From: Microbulbifer agarilyticus
GTDB taxonomy: Bacteria; Pseudomonadota; Gammaproteobacteria; Pseudomonadales; Cellvibrionaceae
Direction: 5' to 3'
Assembly: GCF_001999945.1 (NCBI RefSeq)
Contig: NZ_CP019650.1
Span: 1,674,001 to 1,738,000 of the forward strand
DNA length: 64,000 nt
Of the stretch, positions 1-11,604 are shown one piece after another. Positions within the stretch are counted from its first letter, which is position 1. Each line of letters opens with the position of its first letter. Under the pieces are notes generated by a model that saw only the letters and a program-made list of their open reading frames with translations, was not told where the DNA came from and did no database searches. The translations under genes were made by a program, and so were the position numbers.

Positions 1-1
1 T

Positions 2-517
2 CTTACCAAAAAGATCGCCGCTACATTGACTCTACTAGTCACAATGGTCGCGTTCTTGCCTTCCAGCTATGCCGCCGTCGAGGTGGAGAGGCTGTCGAAT
101 GCTGAGTTGCAGGTGCGCTATGAGGTTTTGATTGAGGAGCTGCGCTGTCCCAAGTGTCAGAACCAGAACCTAGCCGGCTCGGATTCCATGGTCGCGACCG
201 ATTTGCGCCGCGAGGTTCGTCGCCTGCTTGAGGAAGGTTACACCGACGAAGAGATTAATCAGTACATGGTGGCCCGTTACGGCGACTTCGTCCTGTATCG
301 ACCACCGATGCAACGCAACACCATGGTGCTGTGGGTCGCGCCGGGTGTATTTGCCGCACTGGGGCTTTTGTCGCTCATCCTGATTGTCGTTCGATCCCGC
401 AATGGCCGCGGAAGCCGGCAAGAGGAGGAGGGCGCGGAACTGAGTGCGGAAGAATCTCAGCGGCTCGCGCAGCTGCTGAATGGTGAGCAACAGGGTGGTG
501 GTAAGCGTAATGATTGA
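2..517 (+). CDS. ccmH: CcmH/CycL, cytochrome c maturation thiol protein (5' end outside window)
   Basis: CcmH is a membrane-anchored periplasmic thiol protein that reduces or presents the CXXC of apocytochrome c for heme attachment in system I maturation. The frame is open from the first bases of the window: a Lys-Lys n-region and a hydrophobic stretch ending SSYA form a signal peptide, so the true start lies just before base 1; the TTG at 26 falls inside the signal peptide and is unlikely to be the start. The family signature LRCPKCQNQN, with the redox pair CPKC, follows about 45 codons in. A second hydrophobic segment (around nt 325-385) anchors the C-terminus, which then ends in a charged tail. 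It overlaps ccmI by 8 nt, so the two are translationally coupled. Confidence 0.93.
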   Translation, partial: LTKKIAATLTLLVTMVAFLPSSYAAVEVERLSNAELQVRYEVLIEELRCPKCQNQNLAGSDSMVATDLRREVRRLLEEGYTDEEINQYMVARYGDFVLYRPPMQRNTMVLWVAPGVFAALGLLSLILIVVRSRNGRGSRQEEEGAELSAEESQRLAQLLNGEQQGGGKRND

Positions 518-1802
518 TTTGTGGATGATGCTGGCGCTGTTACTGCTGCCTCTGGCATTGCTTATTGCCTGGCCTGTGGTTGCTAAGGTCAGGGAGCGCA
601 AAACGCGCCGCGCAGAATTAAATGCGGACGGCCCTGAGGGTACCTCTCAGGCAGCTCTGTACCGCGAGCACCTGGCAGAAATTGAGCAGTCGTGTGCAGA
701 TGGTGCAATCGACGAGGCGCAGTATGTATCGCTAAAGACAGAGCTGGCGCGCAAGTTGCTGGCGGAAGAGCAGGGTGGCAGCTATCAGTTGGCGCAGCGC
801 CGAGATGGTGGCCGCGGGCTGTTGTTTGCTCTGGCCTTCGCGGTGCCCCTGGTGGCGCTCGGCCTGTATTTCTATTGGGGGGCGCACGATGATGTCGCGC
901 TGTACCGGGATATTGTGGCCAGTCAGTCCGGTGCGTCGGATATGGTGGTCGAGGCGCGTATCACTCAACAGCTGCGTAAGCGTGTTGAAAGCCATCCGGA
1001 CGACCTGAATAGCCGCTACATGTTGGCTCAGCGTCTGCTGGTCAGCAATGATATCCAGGGCGCTTTGGCTCAATACCGTTACATCGTTGCCAAGGAGCCA
1101 GAAGCGGTCAATATTCGCGCGGAACTGGCTCAGGCGCTGTTTTTTGCTAATGGCTCGAAAATCACGGCCGAAGTAATCCGTGAAGTGGATCTGGTGTTGG
1201 CCACACAGCCAAGTAACACCACGGCGCTGGGGTTGGCGGGTATCGCGGCCTTTGAGCGAGAGGATTATGCGGCGGCGAAGTCTCACTGGCAGCGCGCGCT
1301 CAATCAATTGACGCCGGGTTCTAACGCAGCTCAGGCACTGGCTGCTGGGGTGCAGCGCGCGGAAGCGGCACTGGCCAAGGTTGGTGGTGAGGCGGTAGCG
1401 GAGTCCACCTCGGTAGCATCCCAGTCTGCGGACGAGGGTGCTTCCAAGGCGCAGACAGCGGATGAAAACAGTATTGCGGTCACCGTGTCACTGGGTGATG
1501 CGGTCAAATACAGCCCCTCCACACCGGTATTTGTCTACGCGCGTACCGCGGAGAGCCCAATGCCGCTGGCGATCGTGCGGCTCACTGCGGCGGACCTGCC
1601 GGCACGTGTGGTACTGGATGAATCGCGAGCAATGATGCCCGGTCGCAGCCTCAAGACGGTCGATCAGGTTCAGGTGGTTGCCCGCCTAGCGGTCGGCGGC
1701 AATGCCCGTCCGGCGCCTGGTGACTGGCAGGGCGAGGTCAAGACCCTGGCCAAGGAAGACTGGTCGAAGCCCTTGTCCATTGTGATTGACCAGCAGATCT
1801 GA
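510..1802 (+). CDS. ccmI: CcmI, cytochrome c biogenesis apocytochrome chaperone
   Basis: CcmI holds unfolded apocytochrome c and hands it to the CcmF/CcmH heme lyase. The product (430 aa) has the expected plan: an N-terminal transmembrane helix right after MIDLWMM, a cytoplasmic loop rich in charged residues, a second helix near residues 105-125 (LLFALAFAVPLVALGLYF), then a periplasmic TPR region and a variable C-terminal domain. I chose the ATG at 510, which lies in the last codons of ccmH and gives the family-typical start; an in-frame GTG at 480 would add ten residues without family support. It is the last gene of the ccm operon here, followed by 274 bp before smc. Confidence 0.92.
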   Translation: MIDLWMMLALLLLPLALLIAWPVVAKVRERKTRRAELNADGPEGTSQAALYREHLAEIEQSCADGAIDEAQYVSLKTELARKLLAEEQGGSYQLAQRRDGGRGLLFALAFAVPLVALGLYFYWGAHDDVALYRDIVASQSGASDMVVEARITQQLRKRVESHPDDLNSRYMLAQRLLVSNDIQGALAQYRYIVAKEPEAVNIRAELAQALFFANGSKITAEVIREVDLVLATQPSNTTALGLAGIAAFEREDYAAAKSHWQRALNQLTPGSNAAQALAAGVQRAEAALAKVGGEAVAESTSVASQSADEGASKAQTADENSIAVTVSLGDAVKYSPSTPVFVYARTAESPMPLAIVRLTAADLPARVVLDESRAMMPGRSLKTVDQVQVVARLAVGGNARPAPGDWQGEVKTLAKEDWSKPLSIVIDQQI

Positions 1803-1828
1803 TTCATTATTGATCGATTTCACACCCT

Positions 1829-1852
1829 CGGTTGCACCTTTCGGTGCGACCG
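1829..1852 (+). terminator. Stem-loop after ccmI, possible terminator
   Basis: A 10-bp stem (CGGTTGCACC against GGTGCGACCG, one G-U pair) closes a TTTC loop 27 nt after the ccmI stop. It lacks a clear run of T after the stem, so intrinsic termination would be weak; it may simply protect the 3' end. Confidence 0.35.
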
Positions 1853-1862
1853 GTCCTTCCGC

Positions 1863-1878
1863 ATTTTCGGCCGAAAAT
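1863..1878. repeat. Perfect 16-bp palindrome upstream of smc
   Basis: ATTTTCGGCCGAAAAT is a perfect palindrome about 200 bp before smc. It could be a dimeric operator or a chance event. A 13-bp-period direct repeat of CTGTTTGAACC lies further on at 1976-1999. I know of no regulator for either. Confidence 0.3.
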
Positions 1879-2076
1879 AGCGCTGAAACCCGGCTCATAG
1901 CCATGTACAATCGTCTGTTTGCAAAGACAAACTGGCGATTCGTGCGGACTGCTCAGTCAGGCCTCTGCAAACTCCCTGTTTGAACCTGCTGTTTGAACCT
2001 TTTGAAAGTACAACGAAGAGCGTCCGGCAGAGCAAAGTTGCTGCACGGTTGCCGAGTATTACCGAGTTAAAAGACC

Positions 2077-5000
2077 ATGCGTTTGAAGTGCATTAAGTTG
2101 GCCGGATTCAAGTCGTTCGTCGACCCGACCACCGTCTACTTCCCTTCCAACCTGAGCGCCGTGGTCGGCCCAAATGGTTGTGGCAAGTCCAATACCATTG
2201 ATGCGGTGCGCTGGGTAATGGGTGAGTCGTCTGCGAAGAACCTTCGCGGTGACTCCATGACTGACGTAATCTTTAACGGCTCCAGTGGCCGTAAGCCTGT
2301 AGGCCAGGCTTCCATCGAACTGGTATTTGATAACTCCGCCGGCAAGCTCACCGGGGAATATGCCGCGTTTAGCGAAATTTCCGTTAAGCGTAAGGTTACC
2401 CGCGATGGCCAGAACAACTACTACCTGAACGGGGAGAAATGTCGTCGTCGCGACGTGACGGACCTGTTCCTGGGCACCGGCCTGGGCCCGCGCAGCTATG
2501 CGATTATCGAGCAGGGCATGATCTCCAAATTGATCGAGGCCAAGCCGGAAGAGCTGCGGGTATTTATTGAGGAAGCGGCGGGTATCTCCAAGTACAAGGA
2601 GCGCCGCCGTGATACCGAAAATCGCATGCGCCGCACCAAAGAAAACCTCGAGCGCCTGACCGATATTCGCGATGAACTGGATCGTCAGCTGGCGCGTCTG
2701 GAGCGCCAGTCTGCAGCGGCCGAAAAATACAGCCGCTTCAAAGAAGAAGAGCGCACCCACAAAGCTCATTTGCAGGGCCTGAAATACAAAGACCTGGACG
2801 ATCAGGCAAAAGGCAAGCAGCAGCAGATCGGCGAACTTGAGCTGACCGTGGAAGAGCTGGTCACCCGCCAGGTGGGCTTCGATACCGGTATCGAAGAACA
2901 GCGCGTGGCCTACCACGAGTTCTCCGATGCGTTTAACGAAGTGCAGGGGCGTTTCTATTCGATCGGCGCCGACATCGCGCGCCTCGAGCAAAGTATTTCC
3001 CACGCCCGCGAGCGCAATGCATCGCTACAGTCTGACTTTGCCCGTACCGAGCAGGAACACAGCGAGTCTGTGGCACTCCTCGCCGCGGATCAGGAAAAAG
3101 CTGAAGAGTTCGATGTCGAACTGGAAGTGATTACTCCGGACCTGGAAATGGTGCAGGCCGCAGAGGAAGAATCTGCGCAAACCCTGCTGACCGCCGAAGA
3201 CGAAATGCGCGAATGGCAGAACGCCTGGGACCAATTTAACCAGGGCGCGTCCGGCTCCCGCCAGCGCGCGGAAGTTCAGCAGTCTCGTATTCAGCACCTG
3301 GAAACCTCGGCGCAGCGCCTGCAGGACCGTATTACCAAGCTGCAGTTAGAGCGCGAGAGCCTGTCGGTCTCCGAAGACGAGATCGAGCTCGAAGAGCAGA
3401 ACGAAGAGCTGGCCGAACTGGAAATGCAGCTGGAAGAGCTGCGAGAGTCCACCGCCCAGCAGGTAGAAGAGCTGTCTGACCTGCGCCGCAAGGAAACTGA
3501 ACTGGCCGCAGATCTGGATAAAGAGCGTTTGCAGTTGCAAACCAGCCGCGGTCGCCAGGCTTCCCTCGAAGCGCTGCAACAGGCCGCTATGGGGCAGGGT
3601 AAAAATGTCGCCAGCTGGCTGGAGCAGAACAACTTGCAAGGCCGCCCACGACTGGCGGAGCAAATCAGCGCAAGTGCCGGCTGGGAAACCGCAGTAGAAA
3701 CCGTACTCGGCGCCCAGCTGCAGGCAGTATGCGTAGACCAGATTGAATCCCTGCAACAAACCCTGTCCAGCTTTGATGGCGGTCAGGCGGTATTTGTTGA
3801 CGGCCGCAGCGCACCTGCTGCGGTGAGTGGTGCACTGCCGAAACTGGCGGACGTGATTGACGGCCCCGCTTCCCTGGCCGGCCTCATTGATGGCATCTAC
3901 ACCGCAGAAGACCTGAACAGTGCGCTATCGCAGCGCGACCAGCTGAAGGCGAGTGAATCCATTGTCACCCGCGATGGCCTGTGGGTTGGCCCAAACTGGC
4001 TGAAAGTCAGCCGGGGTGGTGATGCGGAATCCGGTGTGCTGGCGCGCAAGCAGGAACTGGAAAACCTGGAAGCGGAACTGGAAGCCTGTGAAGCCCGCAT
4101 TGAAGAGCTTTCCGCGCAGCGCGAGCAGCAGCTGTCGAGCACCTCGCAGCTGGAATCCTCGATTGAACAGGGTCGCAACAATACCGAGCAGCTAAACCGC
4201 CGTGTTGGCGATCTGCGCAGCCAGTTGTCTGCCCAGCGCGCACGTCAGGAGCAGATGGACGAGCGTCGCCGTCGCATCGAAGCGGAAATCTCTGAAGTAA
4301 AAGAACAGAAAGAGCTGGAAGCCGAGTCCATTTCTGAAGCCCGTATGGTGCTGCAGGAAGCGGTAGAGGCCATGAGTGACGATACCGATCGTCGTGAAAC
4401 CTTGTTGGCCAAGCGTGAAGAATTGCGCGAGGCATTGGATGCAGCGCGTCAGCGCGCCCGCGAAGATAAAGACCGCGCCCACGAATTGGCGATGCGTGAG
4501 CAGTCCGTACGCACCCAGAAAGTGTCTCTGGAGCGTACCCTGCAAGTACTGCGTGAGCAGGTTGAGCGCTTGCAGGAGCGTCGCGAGCAGCTGCTGCGTC
4601 AGATGGAAGATGCTCAGGATCCATCTCAGGACTTCCAGGCAGAGCTCGAAGACAAGCTCGGCCAGCGCATTGAGGTGGAAACCGAACTCGGTGAAGCGCG
4701 CAAGAAAATGGAAGAGGTGGAATCCACTCTGCGCAATCACGAGCAGGAGCGTCACAAGGTGGAATCGGCGTTGCAGGGCGTGCGTGCGCAGCTCGAGCAG
4801 CAGCGTCTGGCCGCTCAAACCCTGGAAACTCAGCGGAATGGTTTGGTCGAGCAGCTTGAGGAAGCCGGGCATGAACTCGACGCGCTGCTGGAAGAACTGC
4901 CCGAAGAGCTGACCATGGACGCGGTGCAGCAGGATATCGAGCTGGTGGCAGCGCGCATCTCGCGCCTGGGCCCGATTAACCTGGCGGCTATTGATGAGTA

Positions 5001-5580
5001 CAAACAGGAATCTGAGCGCAAATTCTACCTGGACAGTCAGTTCAACGATTTGAACGACGCGCTGGAAACTCTGGAAAACGCCATTCGTCGTATCGACAAG
5101 GAAACTCGAACCCGCTTTAAGGAGACCTTCGATCAGGTGAACGGTGGCCTGCAGGAGCTGTTCCCGAAGGTGTTTGGCGGTGGCCACGCGTACCTCGAAC
5201 TGACCGGCGACGACTTGCTCGACACCGGTATCGCCATCATGGCGCGCCCACCGGGCAAGCGAAACAGCACCATTCACCTGCTGTCCGGTGGTGAAAAGGC
5301 GCTGACGGCAATCGCGCTGGTATTTTCCATCTTCCGTCTGAACCCGGCACCGTTCTGTATGCTGGATGAGGTAGATGCGCCGCTGGATGACGCCAACGTG
5401 GGGCGTTACGCGCGGATGGTAAAAGAAATGTCCGAACACGTGCAGTTCATCTACATTACCCATAACAAGATTGCCATGGAGATGGCCAACCAGCTGTTGG
5501 GTGTAACCATGCACGAGCCGGGTGTATCCCGTCTGGTATCTGTGGATGTGGAAGAGGCAGCGGAGCTGGCGTCTGCGTGA
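2077..5580 (+). CDS. smc: SMC, chromosome condensation/segregation ATPase
   Basis: Full-length bacterial SMC (1167 aa), the ATPase that with ScpA and ScpB extrudes loops and aligns sister chromosomes. The N-terminal Walker A (GPNGCGKSN) is at about residues 31-39. Two long Glu/Arg/Gln-rich coiled-coil arms flank a hinge at roughly 505-650. The C-terminal head carries the signature LSGGEKA near 1070 and Walker B MLDEVDAPLDD near 1095-1105. Having SMC in front of zipA and ligA is the arrangement seen in Pseudomonas-like gammaproteobacteria; enterics use MukBEF instead. The ATG start gives the invariant MRLKCIKLAGFKSF N-terminus although the Shine-Dalgarno is poor. scpAB are not in this window. 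Confidence 0.97.
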   Translation: MRLKCIKLAGFKSFVDPTTVYFPSNLSAVVGPNGCGKSNTIDAVRWVMGESSAKNLRGDSMTDVIFNGSSGRKPVGQASIELVFDNSAGKLTGEYAAFSEISVKRKVTRDGQNNYYLNGEKCRRRDVTDLFLGTGLGPRSYAIIEQGMISKLIEAKPEELRVFIEEAAGISKYKERRRDTENRMRRTKENLERLTDIRDELDRQLARLERQSAAAEKYSRFKEEERTHKAHLQGLKYKDLDDQAKGKQQQIGELELTVEELVTRQVGFDTGIEEQRVAYHEFSDAFNEVQGRFYSIGADIARLEQSISHARERNASLQSDFARTEQEHSESVALLAADQEKAEEFDVELEVITPDLEMVQAAEEESAQTLLTAEDEMREWQNAWDQFNQGASGSRQRAEVQQSRIQHLETSAQRLQDRITKLQLERESLSVSEDEIELEEQNEELAELEMQLEELRESTAQQVEELSDLRRKETELAADLDKERLQLQTSRGRQASLEALQQAAMGQGKNVASWLEQNNLQGRPRLAEQISASAGWETAVETVLGAQLQAVCVDQIESLQQTLSSFDGGQAVFVDGRSAPAAVSGALPKLADVIDGPASLAGLIDGIYTAEDLNSALSQRDQLKASESIVTRDGLWVGPNWLKVSRGGDAESGVLARKQELENLEAELEACEARIEELSAQREQQLSSTSQLESSIEQGRNNTEQLNRRVGDLRSQLSAQRARQEQMDERRRRIEAEISEVKEQKELEAESISEARMVLQEAVEAMSDDTDRRETLLAKREELREALDAARQRAREDKDRAHELAMREQSVRTQKVSLERTLQVLREQVERLQERREQLLRQMEDAQDPSQDFQAELEDKLGQRIEVETELGEARKKMEEVESTLRNHEQERHKVESALQGVRAQLEQQRLAAQTLETQRNGLVEQLEEAGHELDALLEELPEELTMDAVQQDIELVAARISRLGPINLAAIDEYKQESERKFYLDSQFNDLNDALETLENAIRRIDKETRTRFKETFDQVNGGLQELFPKVFGGGHAYLELTGDDLLDTGIAIMARPPGKRNSTIHLLSGGEKALTAIALVFSIFRLNPAPFCMLDEVDAPLDDANVGRYARMVKEMSEHVQFIYITHNKIAMEMANQLLGVTMHEPGVSRLVSVDVEEAAELASA

Positions 5581-5715
5581 TGAAGGAAACATGTTGTTTG
5601 AGTCGGAAGATCCCGATGGACTACAACGTTTGGAATCTGAATTGCCAGATTCAGTGTCGGTCGATTCAGGGACAAGAAAGTCCTCGCACAGCGGCACAGG
5701 GAGAGGGGCAAGAAA

Positions 5716-7167
5716 ATGGATAATTGGCTGATTAATCTACTCGCGCTGATCATTCTCTGCGTGGTGCTTGATGGTGCTCGTCGCGCTTTTCTGAAGCATA
5801 GAGACTCGGTGAAAGTGTCGCGCAACCTGTCGCGCTCTATGCGCCAGGAAATGGCGAACGACGATGTTTTGTCGCCGCCACGCAAAGTAAAAGAAGAGTC
5901 TGATTGGCAGCCGCCTGTTCAGGAAGCACCTGCAGTGCCCGATGAATCGGAGCTTGAATACATTGACCCGGAAGAGGCGGAAAAGCGCCGTCAGATCGCT
6001 GCCGAACTCCCCGGTAGTGTGCGCGTGGTGCAGCGACGCAAGCCGGAGGATGCCAGTCAGGTAAATCGGCAGGTGCAAAAGAACTTCCACTCTTCGCGCA
6101 AACCGCTCGCCGGTAGCAATCCGGATCGAGGCGAAGATACCGAAATGGTGGCTTCGGAGCCGACGTCGGGCTCTGTTTCTGCGGCCGTACCTGTATCGGA
6201 ACCTGTATCGGACGTACCGCAACAGGCATCGCTAAACCTGGAAGAGCAGGTGCCAACCCTGATGGACTCGATAGAGCCGGTTGTCGCGCCGCGCACCGAG
6301 CAGAGCATACCGTTTGACGAAACTGCAGATGCAGAGGGTGAGCCAGCGTCTCCCCAATCGCACTTTGCTCCTTCAATGGAAGCAGCGGTTACTGCACCAG
6401 ACCCGCTTGCAGCCCTGTCTGCTGATGGTGAGGAACCACAACTTCCCGATCGCCGCGAACCTTCGCTGGACGAGTCAGTGAGCCTGGAGTCTTTGCAGGC
6501 GGTGCCGGAAGCGGCTGAAGCCGAAAAAGAGGAGAGCCCGGCGAAGAAATCCTGGGCTGCGCCCGATCTCAAACTGCCGGAGTTGAAGTTCCCGGACCTC
6601 AAGAAACCTGCTTCAGCCAGCCGCGACTCTTCGCAGCCCACCTCCAGTGAGTCTGGTCGCCGCCGGGCGGAGAGCGACCGCTCGAAGCGCCCGGGCAAGC
6701 GCAGCGAAAGCGCACGCACCGAACGCGCGGTAGAGGAAGTGTTGATCTTAAATATCATGGCGCCTTCCGGGGATTGCTTTGAAGGCAATGACCTGCTGCG
6801 CGTGCTGCTTTCCAGCGGCCTGCGCTTTGGCGATATGAATATTTTCCACTACCACTGCGGCGAGGCGGGAGAGGGGCCAGCCCTGTTCAGCCTTGCCAAT
6901 ATCGTGGTGCCCGGCACCTTCGATATGTCGGATATGGAAGAATTCACCACACCGGGCGTCAGCCTGTTCCTGGCATTGCCAGCGGAAGTGGAAGCGCTCA
7001 AGGCATTCGATACGCTGCTGACCACTGCGCGAACTATCGCCGAGCAGTTGGGCGGCGAACTCAAAGATGAGAATCGCAGCGTGTTTACCGCACAGACTGC
7101 GGAGCACTACCGACAACGCGTGATGGAATTTCAGCGTCGCAAGGCACTGGCGCGCGCGCAGGCCTGA
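5716..7167 (+). CDS. zipA: ZipA, FtsZ-membrane tether of the divisome
   Basis: ZipA anchors FtsZ polymers to the inner membrane. The N-terminus is a single transmembrane helix (NWLINLLALIILCVVL) followed by basic residues. Then comes a long linker of about 300 residues rich in Glu, Pro, Ser and Ala with low complexity, and from about residue 340 the globular FtsZ-binding domain (EEVLILNIMAPSGDCFEGND). At 483 aa it is longer than the roughly 330 aa E. coli protein; the extra length is in the linker, which varies widely in the family. An AGAGGGGC Shine-Dalgarno sits just before the ATG. It lies 135 nt after smc and 121 nt before ligA; both neighbours support the call. Confidence 0.95.
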   Translation: MDNWLINLLALIILCVVLDGARRAFLKHRDSVKVSRNLSRSMRQEMANDDVLSPPRKVKEESDWQPPVQEAPAVPDESELEYIDPEEAEKRRQIAAELPGSVRVVQRRKPEDASQVNRQVQKNFHSSRKPLAGSNPDRGEDTEMVASEPTSGSVSAAVPVSEPVSDVPQQASLNLEEQVPTLMDSIEPVVAPRTEQSIPFDETADAEGEPASPQSHFAPSMEAAVTAPDPLAALSADGEEPQLPDRREPSLDESVSLESLQAVPEAAEAEKEESPAKKSWAAPDLKLPELKFPDLKKPASASRDSSQPTSSESGRRRAESDRSKRPGKRSESARTERAVEEVLILNIMAPSGDCFEGNDLLRVLLSSGLRFGDMNIFHYHCGEAGEGPALFSLANIVVPGTFDMSDMEEFTTPGVSLFLALPAEVEALKAFDTLLTTARTIAEQLGGELKDENRSVFTAQTAEHYRQRVMEFQRRKALARAQA

Positions 7168-7187
7168 CGGCCACTCCAAACGGCGAC

Positions 7188-7218
7188 GGCGGGAGTGTGA
7201 AAAGTTCTTTCTCCCGCC
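7188..7218. terminator. Hairpin between zipA and ligA
   Basis: GGCGGGAG pairs perfectly with CTCCCGCC across a 15-nt loop, 20 nt after the zipA stop. No U-run follows, so it is either a weak terminator/attenuator or an mRNA-stabilising hairpin. Confidence 0.35.
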
Positions 7219-7285
7219 TGTTGCGCGCGCTTCTCTCTTCATTTCAATTTGTAACCGGCAAGAATTTCCCGTTTTTTGCGGATAA

Positions 7286-9325
<2,040 letters not shown>

Positions 9326-9427
9326 TCGATCTGCTGGAAATGCGATCGGGTCGAAAATTTCACGGCATCTGACGGTAGAATTCTCCCGATTGCCCCGTTA
9401 CAGTTGGCGCTGTATTTGTTGAATTGA

Positions 9428-9455
9428 CCTGCCAGACGGACCATCGTCTGGCGGG
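9428..9455. terminator. Hairpin after ligA
   Basis: An 11-bp stem including one U-G pair (CCTGCCAGACG with CGTCTGGCGGG) closes a 6-nt loop, about 100 nt after ligA and just before the next gene. No T-run follows on either strand, so its role as a terminator is doubtful. Confidence 0.3.
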
Positions 9456-9478
9456 GAAAGCGTAGGGGTTAGCGCAGC

Positions 9479-9913
9479 GTGATTCAGGGCGATCAAGAAT
9501 CTATCGTTTACGGCTGTATCAAAGACAGCAACAGTCTCACTGGAGGCAGCGACCGTCGTCGCGTCAACCGCGAAGCTGTACTCGCGTTGCCCAGCGCCGA
9601 CGAATGGCCCTTCCTGTGCCGCGATATGTTTTCGGTGCCCACCATCAAGGTCAAACAATCCCAGTACCAGACCGATGTGATCCATTTCGGTGCGTCTTAT
9701 CGGGCAGTTGAGTACGAGTGGAATCACTGGATTCAAAAATTCGAAGAATTGCTGCGCAGCATGTACTGGGTGTCAGCTACCGTACATCTAGAGACCGAAT
9801 TATCCGGTACCCATTCTTTCACCTGGGAAGCAGCAGGTCTGTATCACGAACCAGGCAGTGGCGAGATGCAGGTGCGTTGCGAGTGGACTCAGGAGGGTAA
9901 GGTCAGCGTCTAG
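9479..9913 (+). CDS. Conserved-looking hypothetical protein downstream of ligA
   Basis: I do not recognise a family. The product (144 aa) is soluble, with no signal peptide or membrane segment, and is rich in aromatic residues, with blocks that look like a folded beta-rich domain (AVLALPSADEWPFLCRDMF, YRAVEYEWNHWIQKFE, TELSGTHSFTWEAAG). Composition and codon use resemble the neighbours and no comparably good frame competes, so I regard it as a real gene. The start is a GTG; a weak GGGG lies about 12 nt upstream. It may be read from ligA or its own promoter. No function is proposed. Confidence 0.65.
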   Translation: MIQGDQESIVYGCIKDSNSLTGGSDRRRVNREAVLALPSADEWPFLCRDMFSVPTIKVKQSQYQTDVIHFGASYRAVEYEWNHWIQKFEELLRSMYWVSATVHLETELSGTHSFTWEAAGLYHEPGSGEMQVRCEWTQEGKVSV

Positions 9914-10026
9914 TGCGCTCGTCTTCCATTCTTTTTCATCCGCTGACTTTCCTCGCTTTCAAACTTCTCTTCTAAATCCGTCGTCTCTGCCAAATTCCCT
10001 TTGATGACGCTAAGCTGTACAGGTTT

Positions 10027-10049
10027 CCCGGTCCGCACGCGGAACCGGG
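10027..10049. promoter_or_regulatory. GC-rich hairpin in the fumC leader
   Basis: CCCGG-TCCGC folds on GCGGA-ACCGGG with a one-base bulge and a tiny loop, 36 nt before the fumC start. It could end transcription of the upstream gene or shape the fumC leader. No T-run follows. Confidence 0.3.
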
Positions 10050-10084
10050 CTGTAACCTATGGGAAATTCAGGAGGTAGCCTCCG

Positions 10085-11512
10085 GTGCACAACAACAGTA
10101 GGCAGGCAATTCCGTCGGCCGCGGATTCTGAATTTCGGATCGAAGAAGACAGTCTCGGCGAGATCAAAGTGCCGCGGCAGGCTTTATATGGGGCGCAGAC
10201 GCAACGCGCCGTAGAAAACTTTCCGGTCAGTGACTACGTGATGTCTGCCTCATTCGTTCGCGCGGTGGTTGCGATCAAACGCGCTGCGGCGCAAACCAAT
10301 GCGCATTTGGGGCTGCTTGAAAGCGCGATTGCGGATGCAATTATCCAGGCCTGTGACAACCTCACTGAAGAAGACTACGCACAACAGTTTCCTGTCGATG
10401 TATTTCAGACGGGTTCCGGCACCAGCACAAATATGAATGTGAACGAGGTGCTCGCACACCTTGCTTCCGCGACGAGCGGCCTTGCCATTAGTGCCAATGA
10501 TCACGTGAATATGTGTCAGAGTAGTAATGACGTGATTCCAACCGCCATTCATCTCTCAGCGTTACTCGCGATTCAGAATGAACTGCTGCCGGCGCTGGTG
10601 CACCTAAGTGATGCACTGGATCAAAAAGCAGAAGAGGTGGGCGATGTGGTGAAAACGGCGCGCACCCATTTAATGGACGCCGTACCAATAACATTTTCTC
10701 AGGAGATTTCCGCGTGGAGTGCGCAGATAAAGCTGTGCCGTGCGCGTCTCGAATGCACCTTGCCGCGCCTGGAGTTTCTGGCCCAGGGGGGGACGGCAGT
10801 GGGAACGGGCCTGAATGCGCACGATGAATTTGCGCAAGAGTTCGCGTTCAGGTTAGGCGCCGACTGCGGTATTGCACCGCGGCCTGCGGAAAATCCATTT
10901 GCGGCGATTGCCAGTCAGGATACCGCGGTCGAAGTGTCGGGCCAGGTAAAAACTCTGGCGGTTGCCCTGATGAAAATTTCCAATGACTTACGCTGGATGA
11001 ATAGCGGGCCGCTAGCGGGGTTTGGCGAAATTGCCCTGCCAACCTTGCAGCCTGGCAGCAGTATTATGCCGGGCAAAGTAAACCCGGTTATTGCCGAGTC
11101 TACCGCGATGGTTGCGGCGAAAATTATCGGTAATGACACCACGGTGACGGTCGCCGGCCAAAGTGGCAACTTTCAGCTGAATGTCATGTTGCCGGTCATT
11201 GCGTTTTGCTTGCTGGAGAGTATTCAGCTTGCGGGTAACGCCTCGCGCTTACTCGCCGATAAGGCGATATCTGGTTTTTCCGTGAATCGAACGCGCATGC
11301 AGGAAGCGCTGGCGCGCAATCCGATTCTTGTCACTGCGCTTAACCCCGTCATCGGGTACGCCAAGGCTGCAGAAATTGCGAAGCAGGCGTATCAAGCGAA
11401 CCGCCCGATACTGGACGTGGCGGAGGAGATGACGGAGCTCTCGCGCGCGGAGCTGGAAAAGCTGCTGGACCCGTCCCGTCTGAGTGATGGTGGGATCGTA
11501 AGCGGGGATTAG
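10085..11512 (+). CDS. fumC: Class II fumarate hydratase FumC
   Basis: FumC interconverts fumarate and malate in the TCA cycle; it is iron-free and oxidant-resistant. The 475-aa product has the superfamily loop GSSIMPGKVNP (about residues 323-333, with the catalytic serine), the active-site ARTHLMDA histidine near 194, and SSNDVIPTAIH. The Gly in MPGK and the C-terminal fumarase-C region (LVTALNPVIGYAKAAEIAKQA) favour fumarase over aspartase. Translation starts at a GTG with an excellent GGAGG nine nt upstream (10071-10075). A non-conserved N-terminal extension of about 15 residues precedes the usual RIEEDSLGEIKVP. Single-gene unit by spacing. Confidence 0.92.
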   Translation: MHNNSRQAIPSAADSEFRIEEDSLGEIKVPRQALYGAQTQRAVENFPVSDYVMSASFVRAVVAIKRAAAQTNAHLGLLESAIADAIIQACDNLTEEDYAQQFPVDVFQTGSGTSTNMNVNEVLAHLASATSGLAISANDHVNMCQSSNDVIPTAIHLSALLAIQNELLPALVHLSDALDQKAEEVGDVVKTARTHLMDAVPITFSQEISAWSAQIKLCRARLECTLPRLEFLAQGGTAVGTGLNAHDEFAQEFAFRLGADCGIAPRPAENPFAAIASQDTAVEVSGQVKTLAVALMKISNDLRWMNSGPLAGFGEIALPTLQPGSSIMPGKVNPVIAESTAMVAAKIIGNDTTVTVAGQSGNFQLNVMLPVIAFCLLESIQLAGNASRLLADKAISGFSVNRTRMQEALARNPILVTALNPVIGYAKAAEIAKQAYQANRPILDVAEEMTELSRAELEKLLDPSRLSDGGIVSGD

Positions 11513-11604
11513 ATCGATAGCCTGGGTAGGGAAGGGAAGAGACTATAAGGTGCCAAAGCGAGATCTAACCGGAAACCATGCGGAGGCGAAACATGCGGTG
11601 TATC

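Noticed and set aside
4192..5697. A 501-codon minus-strand frame opposite smc
   Set aside because: The smc ATPase motifs run through the same stretch on the plus strand; the antisense product has no recognisable domain.
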